From contig NZ_JACJTU010000017.1 of the NCBI RefSeq assembly GCF_014698835.1, positions 94,538 through 158,537 on the forward strand: a stretch of 64,000 nucleotides of DNA. Direction: 5' to 3'. The position numbers and the translations under genes are program-made. Within the stretch, counting starts at the first letter, position 1, and the number at the start of each line of letters is the position of its first letter. The notes under the pieces were generated by a model that saw only the letters and a list, made by a program, of their open reading frames with translations, had not been told where the DNA came from and did no database searches. Positions 34,609 to 43,709 of the stretch are shown one piece after another. The DNA comes from Nostoc paludosum FACHB-159 (lineage in GTDB: Bacteria; Cyanobacteriota; Cyanobacteriia; Cyanobacteriales; Nostocaceae).

Positions 34609-35490
34609 TTAACAAATACTTTCAGTCTTAGTTTGAAGAAATTCTGCCATATACTGATTCACCAATTCTGGCTGTTCTTGTTGTACCCAATGACCACAAT
34701 TAGGGATGTATTTGATTTGAAAGTCCCTCACATAGGCTGTGGTGTCATAAGTTAGTTCCTTGCCAAGGGCAGTGTCATTTTCTCCCCAAATCATTAGCGT
34801 TGGTACTTCCAAGATTCCCCGATTTGGATTGATGATTCTCTGGTCAAAAATATTGCGGTAATAGTTCAACATTGCTGTAAGAGCACCGCGTTTTGCAGCA
34901 GCATCTTTATAGGCATTAATATCTGCTTGCGTAAAAGCATTTTTATTAACTGCTGTGCCTTTAAAAGCCGTTTCAATTGCTTGGTAATCTGAAGATTGTA
35001 AAATTAATTCTGGTATCCACGGGAGTTGAAAAATAAATATGTAATAACTACGTAGTAATTGTTGGGGAGTACGTAAGCCTTGGGCAAATTTGGCAGGATG
35101 AGGTAGGTTAATGATAATTAATTGCTCTATCATTTCGGGATGGGCATAGGCAAAATTCCAAGCGATCGCTCCTCCCCAATCATGTCCAACTAAAACACAT
35201 TCTTCGTATCCTAATCCTTTAATTACTCCCTCAATATCTTTGATAAATTCATCCATCACATAAGCTGATTTATCTGTTGGTTTATCACTATCGTTGTAAC
35301 CCCGCAAATCAAGAGCAACGACTTTAAAATCTTGGGCAAATTGTGGTATTTGATGCCGCCAAGAGTACCAAAATTCAGGAAATCCATGTAACATTAACAT
35401 CAATGGCCCTTCACCTTGGGTAACGTAGTGTAGCTTTATCCCATTGGTAGTTATGTATTCGTGTTGCCAAGAAGCTTGTATTACAGACAT
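34609..35490 (-). CDS. alpha/beta hydrolase, epoxide-hydrolase-like
   Basis: The 293-residue protein has HGFPEFWYSW (about 36-45) and the nucleophile elbow GHDWGG (Asp near 105), which place it with epoxide hydrolases and haloalkane dehalogenases, where Asp is the nucleophile. The likely acid is in WGENDTALG and the histidine is in CGHWVQQEQPE near the C-terminus. A Tyr-rich cap region (LLRSYYIFIF) is present, as in epoxide hydrolases. There is no signal peptide. The substrate is unknown. Confidence 0.85.
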   Translation of the reverse strand: MSVIQASWQHEYITTNGIKLHYVTQGEGPLMLMLHGFPEFWYSWRHQIPQFAQDFKVVALDLRGYNDSDKPTDKSAYVMDEFIKDIEGVIKGLGYEECVLVGHDWGGAIAWNFAYAHPEMIEQLIIINLPHPAKFAQGLRTPQQLLRSYYIFIFQLPWIPELILQSSDYQAIETAFKGTAVNKNAFTQADINAYKDAAAKRGALTAMLNYYRNIFDQRIINPNRGILEVPTLMIWGENDTALGKELTYDTTAYVRDFQIKYIPNCGHWVQQEQPELVNQYMAEFLQTKTESIC

Positions 35491-35997
35491 AATTAATAGA
35501 ATTTAAATTTTATAAAGAGTAATATTACATCTAAGATAATTTTCAGCCAGACAACATCTATTGAAAGACAGTAGTAAGATAGCAATTTTTCTGAGAATTA
35601 GCTCGTTCTCATTAACCCTAGTATTACCATCGATCGCTAAGAGATGGCTTTTATTCCTTGAGTATCAAAGGAAAAGGCGACACCCTATTCAACCTACTAC
35701 AAATAACTGAATTTTCGGTAACCCTCTTCAGTTATAAAGACTTCTATTCTGCGTCAAGACAAATTCAGCCGCAGGATAGGTATTTTCGGAGAACATTTTT
35801 TTTACTATGCAATCTGCACTTGTAAATCCGAGACTGAGTTTAATTAATCAGCTTTTTTTGTATTTGGTGGCGATTTAAATTTGATATCTTCAACACCAAA
35901 GATCGCATTTAACACTCATGTATGGCTAAGTTTTCCATTCTGAATTGCTGCAATTTTGCTTTGTATGATACAGCTTTATCTCAGGAGAACATTGATT
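35491..35997. other. intergenic region upstream of the DUF4142 gene
   Basis: This is AT-rich DNA of about 500 bases with no supported gene. A 23-codon frame at 35807-35878 begins MQSALVNPRL but lacks a well-placed ribosome site. Promoters for both flanking divergent genes must lie here. Confidence 0.35.
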
Positions 35998-36648
35998 ATG
36001 CCTAACTTCAAAATATTCTCTACTGGTCTAGTAGCGATCGCTTTATCTGTGGCTACTGGTTGCACACCAACTACTCAGCATGACCAGAATACAACATCTG
36101 AAGTTCCACCTGTTAGAACTGAGCCTGTGCAGGCAACTGAGAGTCCATCACTATCACCAACTACACCAGGACAAAATAACCTCAGTTCACTAGACACACA
36201 GTTTATAAATGAAGCGGCTCAAGATGGTTTAGCAGAAGTTAAACTAGGCAAACTGGCGTCAGAACGTGCAACTAGCAACTCAGTAAAGCAGTTTGGACAG
36301 CATATGGTTCAAGATCACACCCAAGTGAACAATCAACTCCTACAGTTAGCAACTCAAAAAGGTGTAACGCTGCCAAAAACTCTCAACAATGAAAATCAGC
36401 AAGTCAGCCAACGCTTATCTAAACTTTCAGGTGCCCAATTCGATCAAGAATATATGAACCACATGGTTCAAGCTCATGAAAAGGATGTCGCTGCATTTGA
36501 AAATCAAGCTCAACAGGGACAAGATACAGACGTGAAAGCATTCGCGGCTCAAACGCTACCAGCTCTCCAAAAACACTTGCAAGAGGCCCGTTCCATTGCT
36601 AATCCTGGAACTGCAACACCAACACCAACTCCAACCACTACCCCATAG
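35998..36648 (+). CDS. DUF4142 lipoprotein
   Basis: From the ATG at 35998 the protein has a lipoprotein signal peptide with lipobox-like SVATGC (Cys near 22) and a Thr/Pro-rich linker. A four-helix DUF4142 (ferritin-like) domain follows (about 60-190, FINEAAQDGLAEVKLGKLAS) and a TPTPTPTT tail. DUF4142 proteins are exported and of unknown function, often stress-induced. A CAGGAGAAC ribosome site precedes the ATG. It is 46 bases upstream of the next gene and may be co-transcribed with it. Confidence 0.85.
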   Translation: MPNFKIFSTGLVAIALSVATGCTPTTQHDQNTTSEVPPVRTEPVQATESPSLSPTTPGQNNLSSLDTQFINEAAQDGLAEVKLGKLASERATSNSVKQFGQHMVQDHTQVNNQLLQLATQKGVTLPKTLNNENQQVSQRLSKLSGAQFDQEYMNHMVQAHEKDVAAFENQAQQGQDTDVKAFAAQTLPALQKHLQEARSIANPGTATPTPTPTTTP

Positions 36649-36694
36649 GTCTAAAATTCGCTCATTAAGGAACCACGATATCTAAATTCTGAAA

Positions 36695-37846
36695 ATGGCA
36701 ATAATCGAAACTCGTGGTATCTGGCTGACCACTACTGATAGTCAAGTTCTCAGATCGAAGGAAGGTATTGCCCAGGCAATGGATTTTCTTGCTGAGACGG
36801 GATTTAATGTCGTGTTTCCTGTTGTTTGGAATCAGGCAGTAACTTTGTATCCTAGTCAAACCATGCGACAGAATTTTGGGGTTGAAATTGACCCCATGTC
36901 TGTAGGACGCGACCCTTTAGAGGAAGTGGTGGTAGAGGCGCGACGAGTTGGATTGAAAGTTATTCCTTGGTTTGAATATGGTTTTGTCAGTTCCTACAAC
37001 TTGAATGGTGGTATTCTTTTACAGAAGAAACCAGAATGGGCTGGGCGCGATTCTAATGGTAATTTACTCAATAAAAACGGCTTTGAGTGGTTGAATGCCC
37101 TAGACCCACAAGTGCAGGAATTCTTATTGAACTTAGTACTTGAAGTTGTCAAAAATTATGATGTTGATGGTATCCAAGGGGACGATCGCTTGCCAGCATT
37201 CCCATCTGAAGGTGGCTACGATGGACTAACTTTAACACGCTATCGCCAGGAATTCGATCGCGACCCACCATCAAATCCCAAGGATACACAATGGTTACAG
37301 TGGCGAGCAGATATTCTCACTGATTTCTGGGCGCATCTATATCAGCAAGTCAAAGCAGTAAATCCTAATTTATTAGTAGCGATCGCACCTAATATTTATG
37401 ATTGGGCTTTTGTGGAATATCTGCAAGACTCCCCCACGTGGCTCAATCGGGGAATAGTTGATATAATTAATCCGCAGATTTATCGACGTGACTTTAGTAG
37501 TTATCAGGCGATCGCCCATCGACTGGTAACTCAACAGTTTACTGATGCAAATTTGTCAAAGTTAGCACCAGGAATTTTAATGAAGCTTGGCAATTATTGT
37601 ATTGGTCCAGAATATTTAATACAGGCAATTGAATACAATCGGCAAGTTGGTATTCAAGGTGAAGTATTCTTTTTTTATGAAGGGTTACGAGAAAATAATA
37701 ATGCCATAGCGAAAGTTTTGCGAAATGGCCCTTATGCTCAATCTGCATCGTTTCCCACTTTATCAGATTTGAGTCAAAGTAATAAAATAAATAGAAAGTC
37801 ACCTGCAATTTGGCAACGAGTGGCGAGGTTTTTAAGAAATTTTTAG
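36695..37846 (+). CDS. glycoside-hydrolase-like protein, GHL10 family
   Basis: The 383-residue protein starts MAIIETRGIWLTTTDSQVL, typical of the GHL10 (DUF187) family with a TIM-barrel glycosidase fold. Later blocks include IPWFEYGFVSSYN (about 90-102), DVDGIQGDDRL (about 155-165) and IVDIINPQIYRRD (about 255-267). It lacks a signal peptide, unlike many relatives. The sugar substrate is not known. Confidence 0.85.
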   Translation: MAIIETRGIWLTTTDSQVLRSKEGIAQAMDFLAETGFNVVFPVVWNQAVTLYPSQTMRQNFGVEIDPMSVGRDPLEEVVVEARRVGLKVIPWFEYGFVSSYNLNGGILLQKKPEWAGRDSNGNLLNKNGFEWLNALDPQVQEFLLNLVLEVVKNYDVDGIQGDDRLPAFPSEGGYDGLTLTRYRQEFDRDPPSNPKDTQWLQWRADILTDFWAHLYQQVKAVNPNLLVAIAPNIYDWAFVEYLQDSPTWLNRGIVDIINPQIYRRDFSSYQAIAHRLVTQQFTDANLSKLAPGILMKLGNYCIGPEYLIQAIEYNRQVGIQGEVFFFYEGLRENNNAIAKVLRNGPYAQSASFPTLSDLSQSNKINRKSPAIWQRVARFLRNF

Positions 37847-38169
37847 CATTACCGATGAAAGTTAGAGCAGAATTCAGAATTGGGAATTAAGAGAGAACAG
37901 GGAATGGGCAATACTTCTCTTTAAGGCGCTCCGATGGCGCAGCTTTCCCACTCCGTAGAGGCTGGTAAAACAGATTGATACATGGCTTTGAGACTAAGCT
38001 TGTCTAGTTTACCGATTTGCAATCTGCTGTATCACACAAGCGCTACAAGTGGAGAGAAGTAAGATAATTGCAAGCCTCAGAACTAAAATCTGCAAGAATT
38101 GCTATTTGCTGAGTAAATTGGGATATAGAGACAGAAAAATTTTCTGTGTAAACTTTACCAGCAAATGGT
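37847..38169. other. spacer before the GNAT gene
   Basis: There are 323 bases without a gene. A GC-rich repeat lies at about 37924-37971 (GGCGCTCCGATGGCGC) in otherwise AT-rich sequence. Confidence 0.4.
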
Positions 38170-38688
38170 ATGAAAAAATATTATCAAGATTTTTTAATTC
38201 GTGATTGGGTGCAAAGCGATCGCACAAGAGCTGCCCAAGTAATCAATTATGTATTATCAGAATACGGTTTGGGTTGGGAACCAAACGGTGCTGACCGAGA
38301 TGTGCTGCAAGTAGAAGAATTTTATTTAGCCACTGGGGGAGAGTTTTGGGTAATTGAACACCAAAGCCAGCTAGTAGGAACTGGGGCATACTACCCCATC
38401 CAACGCGGAGAAAAAGCCGTAGAAATCCGCAAAATGTATCTTTTGCCCAGCATTAGGGGTTTAGGATTGGGGAAATATTTGTTACAACAGCTTGAAGGAG
38501 CGATCGCAGAACGTGGTTTTGAGCAAATCTGGATTGAAACTGCCAGCGTTTTAGTAGAAGCAGTCAAGCTATATGAAAGCAACGGCTACAAACCAGCAAC
38601 AGGAATAGAAACAAAACGCTGCGATCGGGTCTATTTTAAGTCATTGGATATAGGGCATGGGGCATGGGGCATGGGGCATGGGGCATAG
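38170..38688 (+). CDS. GNAT family N-acetyltransferase, 172 aa
   Basis: The acetyl-CoA-binding motif A is visible as IRKMYLLPSIRGLGLGKYLL (about 87-106), followed by the characteristic YESNGYKPATG. The acceptor is unknown. The last ten or so residues (GHGAWGMGHGA) are encoded by GGGCATG heptamers, so the natural stop has probably been replaced by repeat-encoded residues; an ancestral protein may have ended near FKSLD. Confidence 0.85.
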   Translation: MKKYYQDFLIRDWVQSDRTRAAQVINYVLSEYGLGWEPNGADRDVLQVEEFYLATGGEFWVIEHQSQLVGTGAYYPIQRGEKAVEIRKMYLLPSIRGLGLGKYLLQQLEGAIAERGFEQIWIETASVLVEAVKLYESNGYKPATGIETKRCDRVYFKSLDIGHGAWGMGHGA

Positions 38689-38770
38689 GGCATAGGGCAT
38701 GGGGGAGGCAGTGCGGTCTTGGGGGTTTCCTGCATGAGCAACTGCCGTCAAGTGGCGTCATGGGGCATTG
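38649..38770. repeat. GGGCATG heptamer array at the GNAT 3' end
   Basis: Seven-base GGGCATG/GGGCATA units run from inside the GNAT gene to about 38704, followed by a mixed repeat with AGTGCGGTCTTGGGGG and GGGGCATTGG. Confidence 0.75.
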
Positions 38771-38809
38771 GATTAATGACTAATGATTAATGACAAAGGA
38801 CAATTCTAA

Positions 38810-39499
38810 ATGCACAGATTGACTCAAAATCTTACAAGCTTACTTAATCTTTTTCTCCAATCCCATTGCCCACTGTGTCAACGTTCAACTTCCCAGGAAA
38901 TCTGCCACAACTGCACTAGACAATTGCAAAAATCTCAACGTCAAGATTCAATTTCTCTGTGGAAAGAACCACTACCAGTATTTTGCTGGGGTGAGTATGG
39001 GGGTATAGTCAAAAGGGCGATCGCGGTGATGAAATACGAGAATCAGCCCCGAATAGCCCGTCCTTTGGGGCAATGGTTAGGAGAATCTTGGTTGTTAAAT
39101 TCACCCAAACGAGATAGCCATACTGTGGTAGTTCCCATTCCACTCCACGCTAGCAAGCTACATCAACGTAAATACAATCAAGCTGCCTTAATAGCACAAA
39201 GCTTCTGCGAAATAACTGGATTAAAATTGAAACTAAATGGATTAACAAGAGTGCGACAAACCCAAGCCCAATTTGGTTTATCGGTATCTGAGCGAGAACA
39301 AAACTTGAAGACAGCTTTTGCTGTTGGGCAAGAATTTCGCGATAGTCCTCCAAATGTCCCAGTACTGTTAGTGGACGACATTTATACTACTGGTGCTACT
39401 GCCAGATCTGCTGTGCAAACACTTCGTGAGTATGGAATTGTGGTCTTAGGATTAGTAGCAGTAGCCACTACCGTCAAAGACGAATCAATCCAGAATTAA
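38810..39499 (+). CDS. ComF family phosphoribosyltransferase-like protein
   Basis: The N-terminus has a likely zinc site (HCPLCQRSTSQEICHNC, about 19-35). The C-terminal phosphoribosyltransferase domain carries the PRPP motif VLLVDDIYTTGATARSA near 187-203. In naturally transformable bacteria ComF acts in DNA uptake; filamentous cyanobacteria also have competence genes, so that role is possible here. Length 229 is standard. Confidence 0.88.
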   Translation: MHRLTQNLTSLLNLFLQSHCPLCQRSTSQEICHNCTRQLQKSQRQDSISLWKEPLPVFCWGEYGGIVKRAIAVMKYENQPRIARPLGQWLGESWLLNSPKRDSHTVVVPIPLHASKLHQRKYNQAALIAQSFCEITGLKLKLNGLTRVRQTQAQFGLSVSEREQNLKTAFAVGQEFRDSPPNVPVLLVDDIYTTGATARSAVQTLREYGIVVLGLVAVATTVKDESIQN

Positions 39500-39572
39500 T
39501 GGGCAACTTGGACACAAAAGTGTATGAGTTGACCAATTTACCTTATTTTTGCGGAAAAATTGCTTGAAATTT

Positions 39573-40028
39573 ATGGATAAAGCTTTTGCGGCGGGTTTAA
39601 AACAATTGATCGTCATTCCTGCCACGTTGCTGGCAATAGTTACAAGTGCAAGTGCAGCCTTGGCTCAAAATAAGTTATACAGTCCAATTCCCTTATCTAA
39701 CAGTACTGAATTTTCCGATAGCCTTTCAGACAAAGACATTCCCACAGGTCAAGGTGGATTTGCCCGCGATTACACAGTCAAGCTAGAGAAGGGCGATAAT
39801 TTAGCAGTCGATCTATCGTCCGAAAGCTTTGATAGCATTATCACACTGTTAGCACCTGATGGTTCAACTTTAGCAGAAAATGATGACGGCCCTGATGGTA
39901 GTAGCAATTCTCTACTATTTACTCGCATCGTAGAAACAGGGACTTATGTTATCCGCGTCCGATCTTTTGGAGAAACTGGGGTTGGGGCTTTTAAACTCAA
40001 GGTGACAAAATTGCAACCGATTAAATGA
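39573..40028 (+). CDS. exported PPC-domain protein, 151 aa
   Basis: From the ATG at 39573 there is a signal peptide (LIVIPATLLAIVTSASAALA) and then a bacterial pre-peptidase C-terminal (PPC) beta-sandwich. Its typical blocks are YTVKLEKGDNLAVDLSSESF, TLLAPDGSTLAENDDG and GTYVIRVRSFG. PPC domains usually accompany secreted proteases, but here the domain stands alone, as in many cyanobacterial proteins of unknown role. A TTG eight codons upstream is less likely to be the start. Confidence 0.82.
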   Translation: MDKAFAAGLKQLIVIPATLLAIVTSASAALAQNKLYSPIPLSNSTEFSDSLSDKDIPTGQGGFARDYTVKLEKGDNLAVDLSSESFDSIITLLAPDGSTLAENDDGPDGSSNSLLFTRIVETGTYVIRVRSFGETGVGAFKLKVTKLQPIK

Positions 40029-40162
40029 AGTGAAGTTAAAAGTTAGGAGTTAGGAGTTAGGAGTTAGGAGTTTGGAGTTAGGAGTTAGGAGTTTGGAGTT
40101 ATGAATTTTTAACTGTTTACTCCTCACTCCTCATTCCTAACTCTTAACCTTATTCCTAACTC
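40029..40162. repeat. two-armed heptamer repeat between PPC gene and cobS
   Basis: GTTAGGA units (about 40044-40100) face TCACTCC/CTAACTCTTAAC units (about 40122-40168). It lies between two convergent genes and could fold into a long hairpin. Confidence 0.75.
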
Positions 40163-40942
40163 TTAACCTCCCACAGCAGTCAACACACAGAGAAATAGGG
40201 CTTCAGTCCACTCAACGACTGCGCCGTAGGTGTCTCCTGTGTGTCCGCCTAATTTGTGGTTGAACCAGGCGGCTGTGAAAGTGGCGATCGCACTTCCAGC
40301 AAGTATCATTGCTATTGGTAAAAATAACTGCTGTTTATCCATCAGCCACACTAAACCACTCAAGCTCAACAGCAACAACAATCCTGGTAATAAATCTTTG
40401 TAAGAACGAATGGCTTGTTTGTGAAAGGCACCTTTGCCAGTTGGTTTTAGGTAAGGATATCGGGCGATGGCTATTTGCTGTCCCCAGCGTCCCCAACCAC
40501 AAGCAGCTATCAATACCAGCCAACGGTTTTCTGGTATGTCCGTTAAGGCTGTTATCTTTAATAGTACTAAGGCGATCGCTACCATCGCCCCAAAAGCACC
40601 TGTGGCGCTATCTGCCATCACTTCCAATCGCCGATTTGGATCGCCCACTGCTAAGCCATCGGCAGTATCCATTGCCCCATCTAAATGCAGTCCTCCAGTT
40701 ATGGCAATCCAAAGACTGACTACCAATGCACTACGAGTTAGCACTGGCATACCAATGTAATTCATCACCGTATCTGCTAACCCTAAAATTCCCCCAATTA
40801 TCAACCCTACAATTGAGGCAAGACGCGCCACTCCCCGAAAGTCTAATCCATTCAAATACGGCAGGGGAATAACTGTGTAAAATATAATACTCGCTGCCAA
40901 ATCGAACAGCAGGTTTTTCCACCATTGTTGCTGTTTCATCAT
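40163..40942 (-). CDS. cobS: adenosylcobinamide-GDP ribazoletransferase (cobalamin synthase)
   Basis: CobS joins adenosylcobinamide-GDP and alpha-ribazole in the last part of cobalamin synthesis at the inner membrane. The 259-residue polytopic protein has the diagnostic GGLHLDGAMDTADGL and MADSATGAFGAM (about 84-119), and KLGGHTGDTYGA near 230-241. Translation may begin at the first or second Met. I see no cobalamin riboswitch upstream. Confidence 0.93.
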   Translation of the reverse strand: MMKQQQWWKNLLFDLAASIIFYTVIPLPYLNGLDFRGVARLASIVGLIIGGILGLADTVMNYIGMPVLTRSALVVSLWIAITGGLHLDGAMDTADGLAVGDPNRRLEVMADSATGAFGAMVAIALVLLKITALTDIPENRWLVLIAACGWGRWGQQIAIARYPYLKPTGKGAFHKQAIRSYKDLLPGLLLLLSLSGLVWLMDKQQLFLPIAMILAGSAIATFTAAWFNHKLGGHTGDTYGAVVEWTEALFLCVLTAVGG

Positions 40943-41468
40943 TTGAGTTACATTGTTAATTGCTCGATAACACTCTGAATTTCAGTAGAAATGACATCTG
41001 GAGACTTTAAAGCTTTAAATAAGATTTACTTCCATTAGAGATTATCCCTGAAAATTTTGTTATGCTGTTCTCAGTGGTAAACCAATATTCAGAAGTGCTA
41101 TTTGATACAATAAGGCGCTGAAAAACGTTACAATTCCATCAAGGAGCAAAATTCGTGTTTTGTATTACTTAACAAGAAATTAGTCGATTTCGACTTGGGC
41201 GATAGGTGCAAAACTCCACATCTTTAAATTGGAGGATATCCAGCACTAACGCAGATTTTAAGAAAGCCTCAACATGGTAAAATGCCAATAGTGGAATAGG
41301 TAATCAACCACTGAAAAAAGTCTATTGCTATCTAAGAAGTAGACGGTTGTCAATAGACGATTGCCCCACAAATGATATTTTTTAAAATATTAGGGAGTAA
41401 ATTAAGCTATTCAATATGACTGTTTAGCCTATGTTTTCTACTCTCCGTAGCTCAATCGCTATTTCCCT
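40943..41468. other. intergenic region between cobS and a hypothetical gene
   Basis: The 526 bases are AT-rich and hold divergent promoters. A GGAGGATATCCAGC segment near 41231-41245 contains a short palindrome. No gene or riboswitch consensus is apparent. Confidence 0.35.
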
Positions 41469-41921
41469 ATGAGTCACCATCTACCCGACACCAGCATACC
41501 AGCTCCGTGCATTGTGAACGCGGGCATCATTGTGAATAAGCTCGACATGCGGCGATTGCTGACAGATTTAGGTCGAGTCCACTACATCTACACCCAAGAA
41601 GATAATGTACTGAGCGAGGGTGAAGGGGATGTGATGGAAGTTTTTGCAAACCCGCAAAGGTCTACCTTAGTGGCTAACCACGCACTATATTTGAATGTTT
41701 GTAGTTTTGACTATTTAGAACTCAAACAGTCTGCGGAACAAGAAACTTACTTTGATTTGATGCAAGAAGGAGTGTGTCTGAGGTTGATTCCTCGGTCAAC
41801 CCCTTTGCAAGAACGACGGGAGCGAAGCTTCAATGTCAGCGCCATAGAAGCGATGATGGAGCAAGTACTTTCAGCTAGATGGGATGCAGAAATTGACGAT
41901 GACTGTTCTGATTCTTTCTAA
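41469..41921 (+). CDS. conserved hypothetical protein, 150 aa
   Basis: The soluble protein starts MSHHLPDTSIPAPCIVNAGI. Its N-terminal half predicts beta strands (RVHYIYTQEDNVLSEGEGDVMEVF), and it has an acidic C-terminus (DAEIDDDCSDSF). It appears to be a genuine cyanobacterial gene on composition and ATG context, but I cannot name a family. It precedes tgt by 215 bases across a perfect palindrome. Confidence 0.6.
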   Translation: MSHHLPDTSIPAPCIVNAGIIVNKLDMRRLLTDLGRVHYIYTQEDNVLSEGEGDVMEVFANPQRSTLVANHALYLNVCSFDYLELKQSAEQETYFDLMQEGVCLRLIPRSTPLQERRERSFNVSAIEAMMEQVLSARWDAEIDDDCSDSF

Positions 41922-42050
41922 ATTAAGCTAAAACACTCATGGGGCTGTCCTTAGTTGTTCGCAAAGGATAGTCTTGACTAGAGAATATGTAACTTAGACG
42001 CCGTTAGCTGAGCAACTGTTATATAAATTTTATGTAAGGCTGCGCTTTAT

Positions 42051-42086
42051 TGATGTAGGGGCAATTCACGAATTGCCCCTACATCA
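42051..42086. repeat. 17-bp perfect inverted repeat
   Basis: TGATGTAGGGGCAATTC and its exact complement are separated by two bases. No T-run follows. It is a dispersed palindrome type common between cyanobacterial genes. Confidence 0.75.
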
Positions 42087-42136
42087 TGTAGTTTTGCGTA
42101 GGTTCTATAAGCGCATCTTCAAAAATTCAAAATGGT

Positions 42137-43276
42137 ATGAGTGCCAATTTTTCATTTCAATGTCTTGCTTGCTGTAGTCAGACAAAAGCTAGAGCAGGAG
42201 TGTTTTTTACCCCTCATGGCCCTGTAGAAACCCCAAGATTTATGCCAGTGGGGACGCTAGCCAATGTCAAAACCATCACCCCTTCTCAGCTACGAGATAC
42301 TGGGGCACAGATGATATTATCGAACACTTATCATCTTCACTTGCAACCAGGAGAAGCGATCGTTGCTGGAGGTGGTGGATTGCACAAATTTATGGGTTGG
42401 AATGGGCCGATGCTCACAGACTCCGGTGGGTTTCAGGTCTTTAGTTTAAGTGAGATGCGGAAAATTACTGAAGATGGTGTAACTTTTCGTTCGCCCCATG
42501 ATGGGCAAATTATTAATTTAACACCAGAACGCTCCATTGAAATTCAAAATACTTTAGGGGCAGATGTAATCATGGCGTTTGATGAATGTCCGCCCTACCC
42601 CGCTACTCGCCAAGAGGTAGAAACTGCTACCGATCGCACTTACCGCTGGTTAGAACGCTGCATAACAGCTCATCAACGCACTGACCAAGCGTTATTTGCG
42701 ATTGTACAGGGAGGCGTATATTTAGATTTGCGCTGTCGGGCGGCTGAAGCTTTGGCTAAGTTGGATTTGCCAGGATATGCCATTGGTGGCGTGAGTGTGG
42801 GAGAACCACCAGAATTGATGGCTGAGATTGTCAAAGTCACAGCACCACTTCTACCCCCCGAAAAACCACGTTACTTGATGGGTGTAGGTACTTATCGAGA
42901 AATGGCCATCGCCATTGCCTCTGGCGTCGATTTATTTGATTGCGTAATTCCCACGCGTTGGGCTAGACATGGGACAGCAATAGTTCAAGGCGATCGCTGG
43001 AATTTGAAAAATGCAAAGTTTCGTGAAGATTTTGCGCCCATAGATGAAACTTGTCCTTGCTACACTTGTCAAAATTTCAGCCGTGCTTACGTATCTCATT
43101 TAGTGCGATCGCAAGAGATTTTAGCTTACACCTTATTAAGCATTCACAACATTACTGAACTAATTCGCTTTACCCAGCATATTAGAGAAGCAATATTAAG
43201 CGATCGCTTTACCACAGAATTTGGCCACTGGCTTGAGGGAGATGGGGAGATAGGGGGAGAAATAACTAATGACTAA
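42137..43276 (+). CDS. tgt: tRNA-guanine transglycosylase (queuine tRNA-ribosyltransferase)
   Basis: Tgt exchanges guanine 34 for the queuosine precursor in GUN tRNAs. The enzyme shows SNTYHLHLQPGE, MLTDSGGFQVFS (with the Asp of the active site near 96), VIMAFDECPPYPA and the zinc ligands CPCYTCQNFSRAYVSHL near 301-317. The C-terminus (EGDGEIGGEITND) is encoded by GGGGAGATAGG and ACTAATGACTA repeats, so the end appears extended by repeat DNA. psbK follows, an order I recall from other cyanobacteria. Confidence 0.96.
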   Translation: MSANFSFQCLACCSQTKARAGVFFTPHGPVETPRFMPVGTLANVKTITPSQLRDTGAQMILSNTYHLHLQPGEAIVAGGGGLHKFMGWNGPMLTDSGGFQVFSLSEMRKITEDGVTFRSPHDGQIINLTPERSIEIQNTLGADVIMAFDECPPYPATRQEVETATDRTYRWLERCITAHQRTDQALFAIVQGGVYLDLRCRAAEALAKLDLPGYAIGGVSVGEPPELMAEIVKVTAPLLPPEKPRYLMGVGTYREMAIAIASGVDLFDCVIPTRWARHGTAIVQGDRWNLKNAKFREDFAPIDETCPCYTCQNFSRAYVSHLVRSQEILAYTLLSIHNITELIRFTQHIREAILSDRFTTEFGHWLEGDGEIGGEITND

Positions 43277-43385
43277 TGACTAATGACCAATGACTAATAA
43301 CTAATGACAAATTATCAACGACCAAACCATGTTAAGATATTTCTCAATTATTAACGCTGTGTTGGATAGGTGGATTTAAACAAAC

Positions 43386-43523
43386 ATGGAAGCAGCACTT
43401 TTATTAGCAAAACTGCCTGAAGCTTACCAAATCTTCGATCCTTTAGTGGATGTTCTCCCAGTTATTCCCGTATTCTTTTTGTTGCTCGCTTTCGTTTGGC
43501 AAGCAGCCGTAGGGTTTAGGTAA
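43386..43523 (+). CDS. psbK: photosystem II protein PsbK
   Basis: This 45-residue single-helix subunit of photosystem II binds near CP43. It reads [20 protein letters not shown], then a hydrophobic helix and the conserved end [10 protein letters not shown]. The first eight or so residues are the presequence that is removed in known PsbK. It is followed by a terminator at 43551. Confidence 0.96.
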
Positions 43524-43550
43524 GTTAATTGATTTTTCAATCTTTTTATT

Positions 43551-43579
43551 AGGACAGGTACAATGCCTGTCCTATTTTT
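43551..43579 (+). terminator. intrinsic terminator after psbK
   Basis: AGGACAGG and CCTGTCCT pair around a seven-base loop, followed by ATTTTTAT, 28 bases after the psbK stop. Confidence 0.8.
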
Positions 43580-43709
43580 ATAATCTATATTTTTTAAATT
43601 AACATTTATTAATATTTTGTAATGAATTATTATAATAAGTAAGATATGAGTCAAGCCATGTCAATATTAAGCCTTGAAAGCCAAGCCGAGAGTCAAGGAG
43701 GAATCAATT

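Noticed and set aside
35807..35878. 23-codon frame MQSALVNPRL...
   Set aside because: There is no well-placed ribosome site and the length is too short to judge.
40943..41468. Cobalamin riboswitch upstream of cobS
   Set aside because: I could not find the conserved B12-box-type sequence in the leader.
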